In this document: positions 1-7,947 of the stretch, one piece after another
How positions within the stretch are numbered: position 1 is the stretch's first letter
How the letters are laid out: each line of letters starts with the position of its first letter
Source: DATAWZ01 sp036266975
GTDB taxonomy: Bacteria > Actinomycetota > Thermoleophilia > Solirubrobacterales > Solirubrobacteraceae
Length of the DNA stretch: 42,082 nt
NCBI GenBank assembly: GCA_036266975.1
Contig: DATAWZ010000120.1
Coordinates: 1 to 42,082 of the forward strand
Reading direction: 5' to 3'
The notes under the pieces: model-generated
Told to the model about the DNA's origin: nothing
Database searches by the model: none
The model's input: only the letters and a program-made list of their open reading frames with translations
Translations under genes and position numbers: made by a program

Positions 1-14
1 ACCGGTCTGCTAAG

Positions 15-42
15 GGAAGGCCCCGCTTCGGCGGGGCCTTCC
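15..42. terminator. Strong hairpin terminator
   Basis: A perfect 12-bp GC-rich stem (15-26 with 31-42) closes on a TTCG tetraloop, a very stable loop. There is no long T tract, as is usual in high-GC actinobacteria. It probably ends a gene lying left of the window. Confidence 0.8.
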
Positions 43-56
43 TACTGCGCTGAGCG

Positions 57-160
57 GCGCGCGGGCTCGCGCCGAGCCGCCCGGGCTCGCGCCGAGCCGC
101 CCGGGCTCGCGCCGAGCCGCCCGGGCTCGCGCCGAGCCGCCCGGGCTCGCGCGCGCCCGG
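57..160. repeat. 20-bp tandem repeat, about five copies
   Basis: The unit CCGGGCTCGCGCCGAGCCGC is repeated head to tail. Copies at 61-80, 81-100, 101-120 and 121-140 are identical or nearly so, and a fifth partial copy starts at 141. Within a unit GGCTCG pairs with CGAGCC, and across the unit junction GAGCC pairs with GGGCTC, so the tract can fold into a row of hairpins. It lies between a terminator and the antiporter promoter region. No spacers are present, so it is not a CRISPR array. Confidence 0.9.
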
Positions 161-227
161 GCGATTGCGTGCTTTTGCGGATATCGGACTGCGTGCCGTT
201 GCCGATGCGAGGGCTCGGTCCCCGCGC

Positions 228-233
228 TAACGT
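228..233 (+). promoter_or_regulatory. Possible -10 box of the antiporter gene
   Basis: TAACGT matches the TANNNT form of -10 box seen before many genes in this window. It would give a leader of about 58 bases before the ATG at 298. I see no convincing -35 element. Confidence 0.35.
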
Positions 234-297
234 CCGGGCAGGCGAGAAGCCGCGTTGAGCCCGGCATGGCTGGGGCACGACCAGGGGGTGCCTGAGG

Positions 298-3200
298 ATG
301 GACTCATCGGAGAGACCGGGTGGGCTCGGCCGCTTGATTGCGTTCTACCTCGTGCTGGCCGCGGTCGTCGCGGGGGTTACCGTCGTGGTGATCCACAAGG
401 GGGGGAGAGAGCGCTCGCAGCCGTACATCGCCGGCGGCTACAACGTCAGCCGCGCGAACGCCTGCATCGGTGCCGCCGCCCCGCCGGTCGGCGGCCGGCC
501 GCTGCCGTCGACGGCGCCCGCCCTGCCGGTCGCCTCTGGCCCGGCCTTCAACATCGTCCAGTCCGGCCAGTTCGTCGACATCTCAAATATTGCCGGCACG
601 CTCAGCGGCCAGCTGCGCCTGCACCCAGGCGCCCTGGCCGGCGCCGGCCACCGGCTCACCGGCACCGTCGACTGCGTCAAGGGCCCGAACCTCAGGATCG
701 ACGCGGTCGCGACCGCCGGTCCGAAGGGCAAGATCGCCGGCACGCTGGGCGGTCTGGCGTTCGCCGCCCTGTTCAAGCGTGACCCGCCGGCGCCCGGCTC
801 GCCGAACCCGCGAATCCCGCACTCGATCAAGGGCCCGTACGCGCTCTCGCCGCGTTCGACCTGCTTCGGCAGCGCCTTCGCCCTCGCCGGCGGCGGCTCG
901 CGCTACCGCCTGAGCGTCTCGGGCCAGGGCCTCGGCGCGCTGAGCTTCTCCACGAAGACCGGCGCGCTGTCCGGCGACGTGCGGTGCGTCGACGGCGGCC
1001 CGGTGCGGCTGACCGCCACCTCCAACGACCGGGTGCTCAACACCGTCCTGGTGATCCCGCTCGACGTCGCCCATCCGCCCCCGCTGCCGTCCGGCGCCAA
1101 GCGGCCCGCCAAGCAGGTGCTCAGCACGGCCTCCGGGCTGCCGCCCTACGGCGAGCAGTTCACCGCCACCAAGACGCGCGACGAGGCCAGCGACCTCGTC
1201 GCAGCGTTCTTCCTCGCGGTCGCCGTCGTGATGATCGTCGCCCGCCTGTTCGGCGTGCTCGCCGCGAAGATCGGCCAGCCGCGCGTGATGGGCGAGGTCA
1301 TCGCCGGGATCGTGCTCGGGCCCTCGGTGCTCGGCGCCATCTCACAGAACGCCCAGGCCGACATCTTCCCCTCGGACATCCTGCCCGCGCTCAACGTCGC
1401 GGCCAACCTCGGGCTGATCTTCTACATGTTCCTGATCGGCCTGGAGTTCGACCGCAGCGCCCTCAAGGGCCGCCTGAGCAAGGCCGCGGCGATCTCCAAC
1501 GCGAGCGTCGCGCTGCCCATGATCCTCGGGATGGTGGCGGCGTTGCCGCTCTACAAGCTCATCGGCCCGGACAAGAAGTTCGCCGCCTTCGCCCTGTTCA
1601 TGGGCGTGGCGATGTCGATCACCGCGTTCCCGGTGCTCGCCCGCATCCTCGCCGAGCGGCGCATGCTGCGCAATCCGGTCGGCTCGCTGGCCATCGGCTG
1701 TGCCGCGCTCGATGACGTCACAGCCTGGTTCCTGATCGCGCTGGCCACCGCGGTCAGCGTCTCGGGATCGTTCGGTCAGGTCGCCAAGACGGTCGGCGAG
1801 GCCGTTGCCTTCGTGCTCGTGATGGCGCTGATCGTGCGCCCGGTCCTCGCGCGCGTGTCGACTTCGTTCGATGAGGTCGGGCGGATATCCGGCGGCTGGC
1901 TGGCGGCCATCTTCGCCGGCGTGCTCCTGTCCGCGTACATCACCGAGTCCATCAACATCGCTGTCATCTTCGGCGGCTTCGTGATGGGCATGGTGATGCC
2001 CCGCAACACCCGCCTGACCGAGGAGGTCACGCGCCGCGTCGAGGACTACGTGGTGATCCTGCTGCTGCCGCTGTTCTTCGCCTACACCGGCCTGCAGACC
2101 GACATCGGGCTGCTCAACCGGCCCGAACTGTGGCTGATCACCGTCGGTCTGATCGCGATCGCGGTCGTCGGCAAGTTCGGCGGCGCCGCGATCGCGGCGC
2201 GCGTCGGCGGCTTCGACTGGCGCGCCTCGGCGGTGTTCGGCATCCTGATGAACACCCGCGGCCTGACCGAGTTGATCGCGCTGAACATCGCGTTGTCCGC
2301 CGGCGCGATCTCGAACGCGCTGTATGCCGCGCTCGTACTGATGGCCCTGGTGACGACGCTCATGGCCGGTCCGCTGCTCAAGCTGATCGACCGCGAGAAC
2401 CGCTACGGCGCCCAGGTCGAGGACGAGTTTGCCGAAGCGCGCCGGGTGCTCGTCCGCGAGAACCCCGACCTGGTCATCCCCGACCGCTCGATTCTCGTCG
2501 CCCCGCAGACCAACGAGGCGCTGCCGCAGCTGCTGACCCTCGCCGAGCCCTTGGCCCGCTCGTTCCCCAGGCGCGAGCTGGTCCTCGCGCGCCTGGTCGA
2601 GCCGCCGCGGCGTGCCGACGTGCGCGGCGGCCTGCAGACCGAGAACGCGCTGCTCAAGGCGGCCTCCTCGGCGGTCATGCGAGAGCGCCGGCGTCTCCTG
2701 GGGGAGAGGCTCGCCGCGCGCGGCGTGGCGCTGACCTCGAGCAGCCCCGGCACCGACATCGCCCACCTCGTCGACCACGAGAAGGTCGATCTGGTGCTCG
2801 TCGAGGGACGCCGGCCGCTCCTCGGGCAGGCGGTGCCGCTCGGCGAGGTCAGCGAGCTGCTCGAGTCGGCGGCGAGCGACGTCGCGGTTCTCGTCGCCCG
2901 CGAGTCCGACCCGATCCGGCTCACCGAGCAGGCGCCCGTGCTCGTCGTGTTCGGCGGCGCCGAGCACGACTGGTCGGCGCTCGAGCTCGGCTCCTGGCTC
3001 GCCGCCGCCAACAACGTGCCGCTCAAGCTTCTCGGGGCGGCGGGCAGCACCGAAGAAGGCGGCTCGGTCACGCGGATGCTCGCCGACGCCGGCCTGCTCG
3101 CCCAGCAGTTCTCCGGCGTGACGACCGAGCCGCTGGTCATCCAGGGCGGGCGCGAGGGCATCCTCGCCGCGGCGGCTGGCGCCGGCATCCTCGTGATCGG

Positions 3201-3396
3201 CCTCTCCGAGCGCTGGCGGCGCGAGGGACTGGGGGCCACGCGGGCCGACATCGCCCGCGCTGCGCCGGCGCCCGTGCTGTTCGTCCGTCGCGGCGCACGC
3301 CAGGGCGCGCTCGCCCCCCGCGACAGCCTCACCCGCTTTCAGTGGTCTCTGGCCGGCCCGGGCGAGCAGCCCGAGGGCGAAGTGCCGGTCGGCTGA
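298..3396 (+). CDS. CPA2-family cation/proton antiporter with exterior and stress-protein-like domains
   Basis: This 1032-residue protein should exchange Na+ or K+ for H+ across the membrane. Order of parts: a membrane segment at about 13-32; an exterior region at about 35-285 with two related Cys-paired repeats (C56/C126 and C189/C230, ending in matching blocks at 121-140 and 225-244); the exchanger core at about 298-700; and a cytoplasmic tail at about 725-1010 that looks like two universal-stress-protein-type domains. The core carries the family motif GQPRVMGEVIAGIVLGPS (326-343) and an ion-binding Asp pair at D472-D473. It is much longer than ordinary Kef/NapA proteins (about 400-600) because of both additions. 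The ATG at 298 follows a purine-rich stretch ending in GAGG. Whether the ion is K+ or Na+ cannot be read from the sequence. Confidence 0.93.
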   Translation: MDSSERPGGLGRLIAFYLVLAAVVAGVTVVVIHKGGRERSQPYIAGGYNVSRANACIGAAAPPVGGRPLPSTAPALPVASGPAFNIVQSGQFVDISNIAGTLSGQLRLHPGALAGAGHRLTGTVDCVKGPNLRIDAVATAGPKGKIAGTLGGLAFAALFKRDPPAPGSPNPRIPHSIKGPYALSPRSTCFGSAFALAGGGSRYRLSVSGQGLGALSFSTKTGALSGDVRCVDGGPVRLTATSNDRVLNTVLVIPLDVAHPPPLPSGAKRPAKQVLSTASGLPPYGEQFTATKTRDEASDLVAAFFLAVAVVMIVARLFGVLAAKIGQPRVMGEVIAGIVLGPSVLGAISQNAQADIFPSDILPALNVAANLGLIFYMFLIGLEFDRSALKGRLSKAAAISNASVALPMILGMVAALPLYKLIGPDKKFAAFALFMGVAMSITAFPVLARILAERRMLRNPVGSLAIGCAALDDVTAWFLIALATAVSVSGSFGQVAKTVGEAVAFVLVMALIVRPVLARVSTSFDEVGRISGGWLAAIFAGVLLSAYITESINIAVIFGGFVMGMVMPRNTRLTEEVTRRVEDYVVILLLPLFFAYTGLQTDIGLLNRPELWLITVGLIAIAVVGKFGGAAIAARVGGFDWRASAVFGILMNTRGLTELIALNIALSAGAISNALYAALVLMALVTTLMAGPLLKLIDRENRYGAQVEDEFAEARRVLVRENPDLVIPDRSILVAPQTNEALPQLLTLAEPLARSFPRRELVLARLVEPPRRADVRGGLQTENALLKAASSAVMRERRRLLGERLAARGVALTSSSPGTDIAHLVDHEKVDLVLVEGRRPLLGQAVPLGEVSELLESAASDVAVLVARESDPIRLTEQAPVLVVFGGAEHDWSALELGSWLAAANNVPLKLLGAAGSTEEGGSVTRMLADAGLLAQQFSGVTTEPLVIQGGREGILAAAAGAGILVIGLSERWRREGLGATRADIARAAPAPVLFVRRGARQGALAPRDSLTRFQWSLAGPGEQPEGEVPVG

Positions 3397-3416
3397 GCGC
3401 CGCCGTCATGGGTCGT

Positions 3417-3470
3417 GCCCGCAGGGGTGCGCGCCCGGAACGGCGGCCTCGGCGGCGCGCCCCCGCGGGC
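3417..3470. terminator. Hairpin after the antiporter gene
   Basis: GCCCGC at 3417-3422 pairs with GCGGGC at 3465-3470, and the inner GGGG..CGCGCC pairs with GGCGCGCCCC, with a small bulge. It starts 21 bases after the antiporter stop and is a likely terminator. Confidence 0.6.
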
Positions 3471-3742
3471 AGCTGCGGATGGACTCAGCGGCGGACCTGT
3501 ACGCGGTCTTCGAGCGGTGATTCCGGGATTCGCAGCGCATAGCCACCACAAACCCGGAATCGCTGCAGCCGCTCACCGTCGAGTAGCCGCGAAGCCCACG
3601 TACCAGCGCACGGCGTCGCACGCCCAGACCAGACCAGCCCAGCCCAGCCCATCCCAGCCCAGCGCCCGCGGGCCGTCGCCAGCCTGATCGGGCGGGGTCG
3701 CCCGTGAACTTCCAAGGGCCGATCGGCATATCGACCACAGAC
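3471..3742. other. Intergenic stretch with a hairpin and a short C-A-G repeat
   Basis: Nothing here looks like a gene. It holds a hairpin (GATTCCGGG 3519-3527 with CCCGGAATC 3553-3561) and a degenerate repeat of CCAGC/CCAGA units at about 3625-3665. Reading frames through the repeat give only low-complexity peptides. Confidence 0.5.
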
Positions 3743-4348
3743 ATGCAGCGCGCCCAGGAGGAGACCACGCTGGACGCCCCGCCCACGCGGAGCGCCACCC
3801 AGCTGTCCGACGCGGTCCTGATCGAGCGCTCGATGTGCGTGCCCGAGCCCGGTCTTCGACCGTCACTGGCCCTCGCTGCATGCATATTGCTCGAGCCGGG
3901 CCGCGGCGGCGGCGGGCGAGGATATCGCCGCCGAGGTCTTCCGTCTCGCCTTCGATCGTCGCGGCCGCTACGACCGCCGTCTTCCCGACGCACGGCCCTG
4001 GCTGTACGGCATCGCCACCAACCTGCTGAGCCATCACTTCCGCACCACCCAGCGGGGGAATCGCGCTGGCGGGCGAGCGGCGGCGCCCACCGACGGGGCG
4101 TCGACGAGGAGCCGATCGGGCGCCTCGAAGCCCAGATGCTTGGCCCGCGCCTGGCCGCTGCGCTGCAGTCGATGGCCGCGAGCGATCGCGGGGCGCTGCT
4201 CCTGCTCGCCTGGGCCGAGCTCGACTACGCCGAGATCGCCCGTGCGCTCGACGTGCCCGTCGGCACCGTCCGCTCGCGGATCCACCGCGGACGCGAGCAC
4301 GTGCGCGCCCGTCTGTCCTCCGCCGAAGGAGCGTCCCTCGATGTCTGA
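3743..4348 (+). pseudogene. ECF sigma factor gene broken by frameshifts
   Basis: Three reading frames must be joined to recover an ECF sigma factor, a regulator that directs RNA polymerase to stress or envelope genes. The start (ATG 3743; GTG 3704 also possible) runs to a stretch resembling the opening of region 2. The frame then shifts near 3845-3852 to give VFDRHWPSLHAYC and the rest of region 2 (EDIAAEVFRLAFDRRG, PWLYGIATNLL). It shifts back near the G5 run at 4054-4058 to give region 4 (DYAEIARALDVPVGTVRSRI) and the stop at 4348. At the first break a few residues also seem missing against relatives, which fits real decay better than one miscalled base. The next gene starts inside its last codons, the usual sigma/partner layout. 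Confidence 0.8.
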
Positions 4349-5421
4349 CCTGGACTGGCTCGTCGCCAAGCGCCCCGACCCGATCCCGCTCAAACCCGCC
4401 GTCACGACGCGCGTCCGGCGCTCGCTACTCGAGCGCCCCGGTCGCGCGGCCGCCCCCGCCACGCCCACCACGGCCCGCTCGGCGGCGGTGGCGCCGCCGG
4501 CGGGCGGCGCGCCTCGCCGTCTCGGGGCTGTTCGCCGGCGGCCTCGCGAGCGCGCTGCTGTTTACCGGCGGAGGCGCGGGCGCAGGCGGCCAAACCGGCG
4601 AGGGCGGGAGTCACGGAGGCGGCTGCGGACTCGTCCCCGGGCACGGCCCGCAACCGGCCATCGCCGCTCCCCTCGGGCGGCTCTCGGCGCGGCTCCGCGA
4701 TGCCCGACCGCCGGGCGGCGACGCGACGCTCGTGTTGCGCCGGCAGGTGTACCCGAACGGCTCGAAGATCGACGGCGCCGACCTGTACCTCGATAACTAC
4801 TACTACTACTACTACTCGCCGACGCTCGCCGGACTGCCCGCGGCGATCCGCGAGGGCGAGACGGTCAATAACGGCGCGAGCGACGCGCAGGCACCTGACA
4901 TCGCCGCCGCCGAGCAGGCCTTCGACGGCCCGATCGACCAGGTCCGCCAGCGGATGGCGATCGCCGATCCTAACCCGGGCGTGAAGCCCAAGATGATCGC
5001 GCCGGCGACGTCGGCGCCGATGGCCCGGGCGCTCAAGCAGCGCATCCTGCGGCACAAGGAGACCGGGCCCCAGTACCCGCCGGCGTCCCCGGAGATCCTC
5101 GAGGGCGGGATGATCTGGGACAACTGCATCGACGCGCTGCTCGCCGGCACGGGCAACCCTGACGTGCGCGCGGGCGGGCTGCATCTGCTCGGCACGATCC
5201 CGCAGGTCTCGGTCGGCCAGGGCACGCTGAACGGACAGCCGACGCTGGTCCTCATCGCCTCGGTGTTCGTGCCGCCTGGCTACCAGGAGGAGCTGATCGT
5301 CAACGCCAGCACGGGCGTGCCGATGGAGATGGTCGGCGACGTCTCCGGTCAGCAGCCGACGGTGACCGTCACCTACGAGATCACGCGCGTCACCGCCGCG
5401 GCGATCGAGGCCGAGGGGTAG
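4341..5421 (+). pseudogene. Frameshifted membrane partner of the sigma factor (CU044_5270-like)
   Basis: The ATG at 4341 overlaps the end of the sigma gene. The first frame gives a short cytoplasmic start (MSDLDWLVAKRPDP...). A shift at about 4480-4510 is needed to reach a membrane segment (LAVSGLFAGGLASALLF) and an exterior domain that runs to the stop at 5421. The exterior part has the layout of proteins that follow ECF sigma genes in actinobacteria: a central helical block, then a beta-rich end with VSVGQGTLNGQPTLVLIAS. I judge CU044_5270-like from memory of the family. It probably senses the envelope or restrains the sigma factor. A run of six tyrosines comes from a trinucleotide repeat at 4797-4817. 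Confidence 0.65.
4797..4817 (+). repeat. ACT/TAC trinucleotide repeat encoding poly-Tyr
   Basis: Seven tandem ACT units (AACTACTACT...) are read as six consecutive Tyr codons in the partner gene. AT-containing microsatellites like this are rare in DNA this GC-rich. Confidence 0.85.
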
Positions 5422-5423
5422 CC

Positions 5424-5650
5424 CGGCCCTGGCTTCGGCGGGGCGCTGGCGGCGGCCCCGCTCCTGGCCCCGGCGGGGCGCTGACGGCGGCCTCGGCCCC
5501 GCTCCTGGCCCCGGCGGGGCGCTGGCGGCCGCCTCGGCCGTGGCCCTGGCCCTGGCTCTGGCTCTGGCGGGGCGCTGGCGGCGGCCTCGGCCCTGGCCCT
5601 GGCTCTGGCTCTGGCGGGGCGCTGGCGCCGGCCCCGCCCCTGCCCCCAGC
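5424..5650. repeat. Degenerate GC-rich repeats between convergent genes
   Basis: A core close to CGGCGGGGCGCTGGCGGC recurs about five times (near 5437, 5471, 5512, 5567 and 5612) at spacings of 34-55 bases. The copies are joined by runs of six-base TGGCCC/TGGCTC units. The tract fills the gap between the 3' ends of the sigma-partner gene and the histidine kinase gene. Long open frames through it encode only Pro/Ala/Arg low-complexity sequence. Confidence 0.8.
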
Positions 5651-5656
5651 CCCGGT

Positions 5657-7243
5657 TCAGCCGGCGAGCGGCAGCACGCCGCTGACGCGGGTCGGCCCGC
5701 CGGGGCGCGAGCCCACCGCCATCGTCCCCCCGGCAAGCACGGCCCGCTCGCGCATCCCCAACAGCCCGAAGCCGCCGTTCGTCGATGCCGGGTCGAAGCC
5801 GCAGCCGTCGTCCTGCACGAGGATCTCGATGCGGTCGTCGGCCTGTTGAACGCGCACCAGCACGTGCGCGGCCTGCGCGTGCTTGGCCGCGTTGGTGAGC
5901 GCCTCCTGCACGATCCGGTAGACGGCGTTCTCGGTCTCGCGCGCGAGCCGCGGGCCGCTGAGGTCGATCTGCCCCCGGACCGCGAAGCGGGCCCCGCTCG
6001 CCTGGCGCTCGATCAGCGTGTCGATCGCCGGCCCGAGGCCGAGGTCGTCGAGCGCCGCCGGGCGCAGCTCGCTGATCAGGTCGCGCAGCCGCTGCAGCTC
6101 GAGGCCGAGATGCTCGTGGGCGGCGGCGAGCGCGTCGCGCTGGGCGCCGGCGTTCCCGCGCTCGAGCGCCGAGGAGAGCACCATCCGCACGCCGCCGAGC
6201 CCCTGCAGGGTCTCGTCGTGCAGCTCGCGCGCCCAGCGCCCGCGTGCCTGCTCGGCCGCCTCGATGCTCGTTCGCAGCCGGTCGGAGGCGACGCTGCGCG
6301 CAGTCGCCACCGCGGTGGCTGCGCTCGCGGCCACCGAGGAGAGCAGCTCCTCGGTCTCGGCCTCGAGCGCATCGTCCGGCCGCGGGTCGATGCCCACGAG
6401 CACGCCGAGCGCGGCGCCGCGGAACTCGAGCGGCACGAGGATCGCGCTGCGCGCATCGCGGCACAGCTGATCGAGCTCGAGCTCGTGGCCGGCGCGCGTG
6501 ACCCGCACCGGCCGACCGGCGGCGAGCGCTTGCCCGACGAGTGAGCTTTCGCGGGGCAGCGCGGACGGCAGCCCGACGCTCTCGAGGCCGCGGCCGCGCA
6601 CGATCGCCAGGCGCTCGCCGTCTTGCAGGCACGCGAGCAGACCGCGCGCCCCGGCGATCTCGCGGCCGTGCTCGAGGATCAGCGCCAACACCCGCTCGAG
6701 CTCGGTCTCGCCGCCCACCGTGCGGGCGATCTGCGCGTAGGCCTCCAGTCGGACCACGCTGCGGACCAGCTGCTGATTGGACCGCTCGAGCTCGTCGGTG
6801 TAGAGCGCCAGCTCGTGCTGGGCGCGCAGCCGCTTGGCCAGGTCCCGGCGCAGCTGGTCGGTGACGTACCCGACCACGCCCCCGACCAGCACGAAGGCAG
6901 CGCCGCGCGAGACGTACCCGAGCACGTCGACGTGGACGGCGTCGATCGCGCGCCAGGCGAACACCAGCCCGAACGCCAGGGTCGAGGCGAGCAGGCCCGC
7001 GCGCCAGCCGAACTCGATCGCCAGCAGGGCGATCGGCACGGTGTAGAAGTTGGCGATCAGCGCGGCCGGGTCGTGGATCGACAGCCGGGCGCAGAAGACG
7101 GCGGCGAACAGGACCACCGAGACCGCGACGACCGTCTGTTGGCGGCGGATCGAGAGGACCTCCACGCGGGCGCCGAGGTCGTGGCGCACGCGGCGCTCGG
7201 CCGACTCGGTGGCCAGCTGGCGCAGCCGGGCCGCGGCGCTCAT
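5657..7243 (-). CDS. Membrane sensor histidine kinase (NarL/DesK-type, HisKA_3)
   Basis: This 528-residue kinase should autophosphorylate on histidine and pass the phosphate to the response regulator encoded just upstream (10-base gap). It has about four membrane segments at 37-126 and a helical linker. A GAF-like sensor domain follows at about 165-320. The HisKA_3 block RWARELHDETLQGL carries the phospho-acceptor H342. The ATPase domain shows the N box (EALTNAAKHA), the G1 box (DDGCGFD) and G2 (GFGLLGMRER). The ATG at 7243 gives a full-length family member. The signal sensed is unknown. Order regulator-then-kinase with a tiny gap indicates one operon. Confidence 0.93.
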   Translation of the reverse strand: MSAAARLRQLATESAERRVRHDLGARVEVLSIRRQQTVVAVSVVLFAAVFCARLSIHDPAALIANFYTVPIALLAIEFGWRAGLLASTLAFGLVFAWRAIDAVHVDVLGYVSRGAAFVLVGGVVGYVTDQLRRDLAKRLRAQHELALYTDELERSNQQLVRSVVRLEAYAQIARTVGGETELERVLALILEHGREIAGARGLLACLQDGERLAIVRGRGLESVGLPSALPRESSLVGQALAAGRPVRVTRAGHELELDQLCRDARSAILVPLEFRGAALGVLVGIDPRPDDALEAETEELLSSVAASAATAVATARSVASDRLRTSIEAAEQARGRWARELHDETLQGLGGVRMVLSSALERGNAGAQRDALAAAHEHLGLELQRLRDLISELRPAALDDLGLGPAIDTLIERQASGARFAVRGQIDLSGPRLARETENAVYRIVQEALTNAAKHAQAAHVLVRVQQADDRIEILVQDDGCGFDPASTNGGFGLLGMRERAVLAGGTMAVGSRPGGPTRVSGVLPLAG

Positions 7244-7253
7244 CGGTGCAGCC

Positions 7254-7892
7254 TCACTGATGGATGATCCTCAGCCGCAGCGCATGGCGAACGAGCTCGG
7301 GGCGTCCGCTGACCCCGAGTTTGCGCTGCATATTGGCCCGATGCGTATCCACGGTGCGCACGCTCACAAAGAGCTGCGCCGCGATCTCGCTGTTGGTGTG
7401 GCCGAGGGCGAGCAGGCGCAGCACCTCGCGCTCGCGATCGGTCAGCCCGGCGTCGGGCTCGGGCTCGGGCTCGGCCAGCGCGCGAGCGCCCAGCGCCGGG
7501 TGCAGGTAGGTGCCGCCGCCGGCCACCGTGCGGATCGCCTGCGCGAGCTCGGTCCGCGAGGCCTCCTTGAGCACGTAGCCGGCGGCGCCGGCGGCCAGGG
7601 CGCGGCGCGCGAAGGCCGGGTCGGCCTGCATCGTGAGCACGATGATCCCGGTCTCGGGCGAGGCCGCCTGCAGCGTGCCGAGCTCGTCCAGGCTCAGCTC
7701 GGAGCCCATGTGAAGGTCCAGCAGCAGGATCGTCGGCGCCAGCTCGGTCAGGTATGCGCCCAGCGCGGGGAGATCTCCGACCTCCCCACACACGCTGAAG
7801 TCCGGCTCGGCCTCGAGCAGCAACTGCAGCCCCTGCCGCACCATCGCGTGGTCGTCCGCGATGACGATCGTCAGCGGCTGCGGCTTGCCCAT
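7254..7892 (-). CDS. NarL/FixJ-type response regulator
   Basis: This 212-residue DNA-binding regulator is the partner of the kinase that follows it. The receiver domain has the acidic pair in ADDHAMVRQG, the phospho-acceptor D59 in LLLDLHMG and the conserved Lys in YVLKEAS. The C-terminal LuxR-type helix-turn-helix (LTDREREVLRLLALGHTNSEIA, about 144-205) ends in KLGVSGRPELVRHAL. I chose the ATG at 7892 because a GGGGGAG ribosome-binding site lies about 12 bases before it. A GTG at 7913 would add seven residues. The gene follows the glutamate dehydrogenase by 55 bases, with a hairpin between them. Confidence 0.92.
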   Translation of the reverse strand: MGKPQPLTIVIADDHAMVRQGLQLLLEAEPDFSVCGEVGDLPALGAYLTELAPTILLLDLHMGSELSLDELGTLQAASPETGIIVLTMQADPAFARRALAAGAAGYVLKEASRTELAQAIRTVAGGGTYLHPALGARALAEPEPEPDAGLTDREREVLRLLALGHTNSEIAAQLFVSVRTVDTHRANMQRKLGVSGRPELVRHALRLRIIHQ

Positions 7893-7914
7893 GGCCGCGA
7901 CATTCTCCCCCACC

Positions 7915-7933
7915 GCGCGAGCCTCGCTCGCGC
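7915..7933. terminator. Hairpin between glutamate dehydrogenase and the regulator gene
   Basis: GCGCGAGC (7915-7922) and GCTCGCGC (7926-7933) form a perfect 8-bp stem with a 3-base loop. It may end or weaken transcription from the dehydrogenase into the two-component operon. Confidence 0.55.
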
Positions 7934-7947
7934 CTCGCGGCCCACGC

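Noticed and set aside
61..160. CRISPR array
   Set aside because: The 20-bp units are contiguous, with no spacers, and no cas genes are present.
1342..2967. Minus-strand 541-residue reading frame
   Set aside because: It lies fully inside the antiporter gene on the other strand, and its product is His/Arg/Asp/Gln-rich low-complexity sequence, a shadow of high-GC coding.
3471..3742. Gene in the repeat-containing intergenic region
   Set aside because: The frames encode Trp/Gly- or Pro/Ala-rich low-complexity peptides derived from the repeats, with no start signal or domain.
4045..4060. Programmed frameshift in the sigma gene
   Set aside because: There is a G5 run but no recognisable slippery site with a stimulator, and the gene needs a second, distant shift as well.
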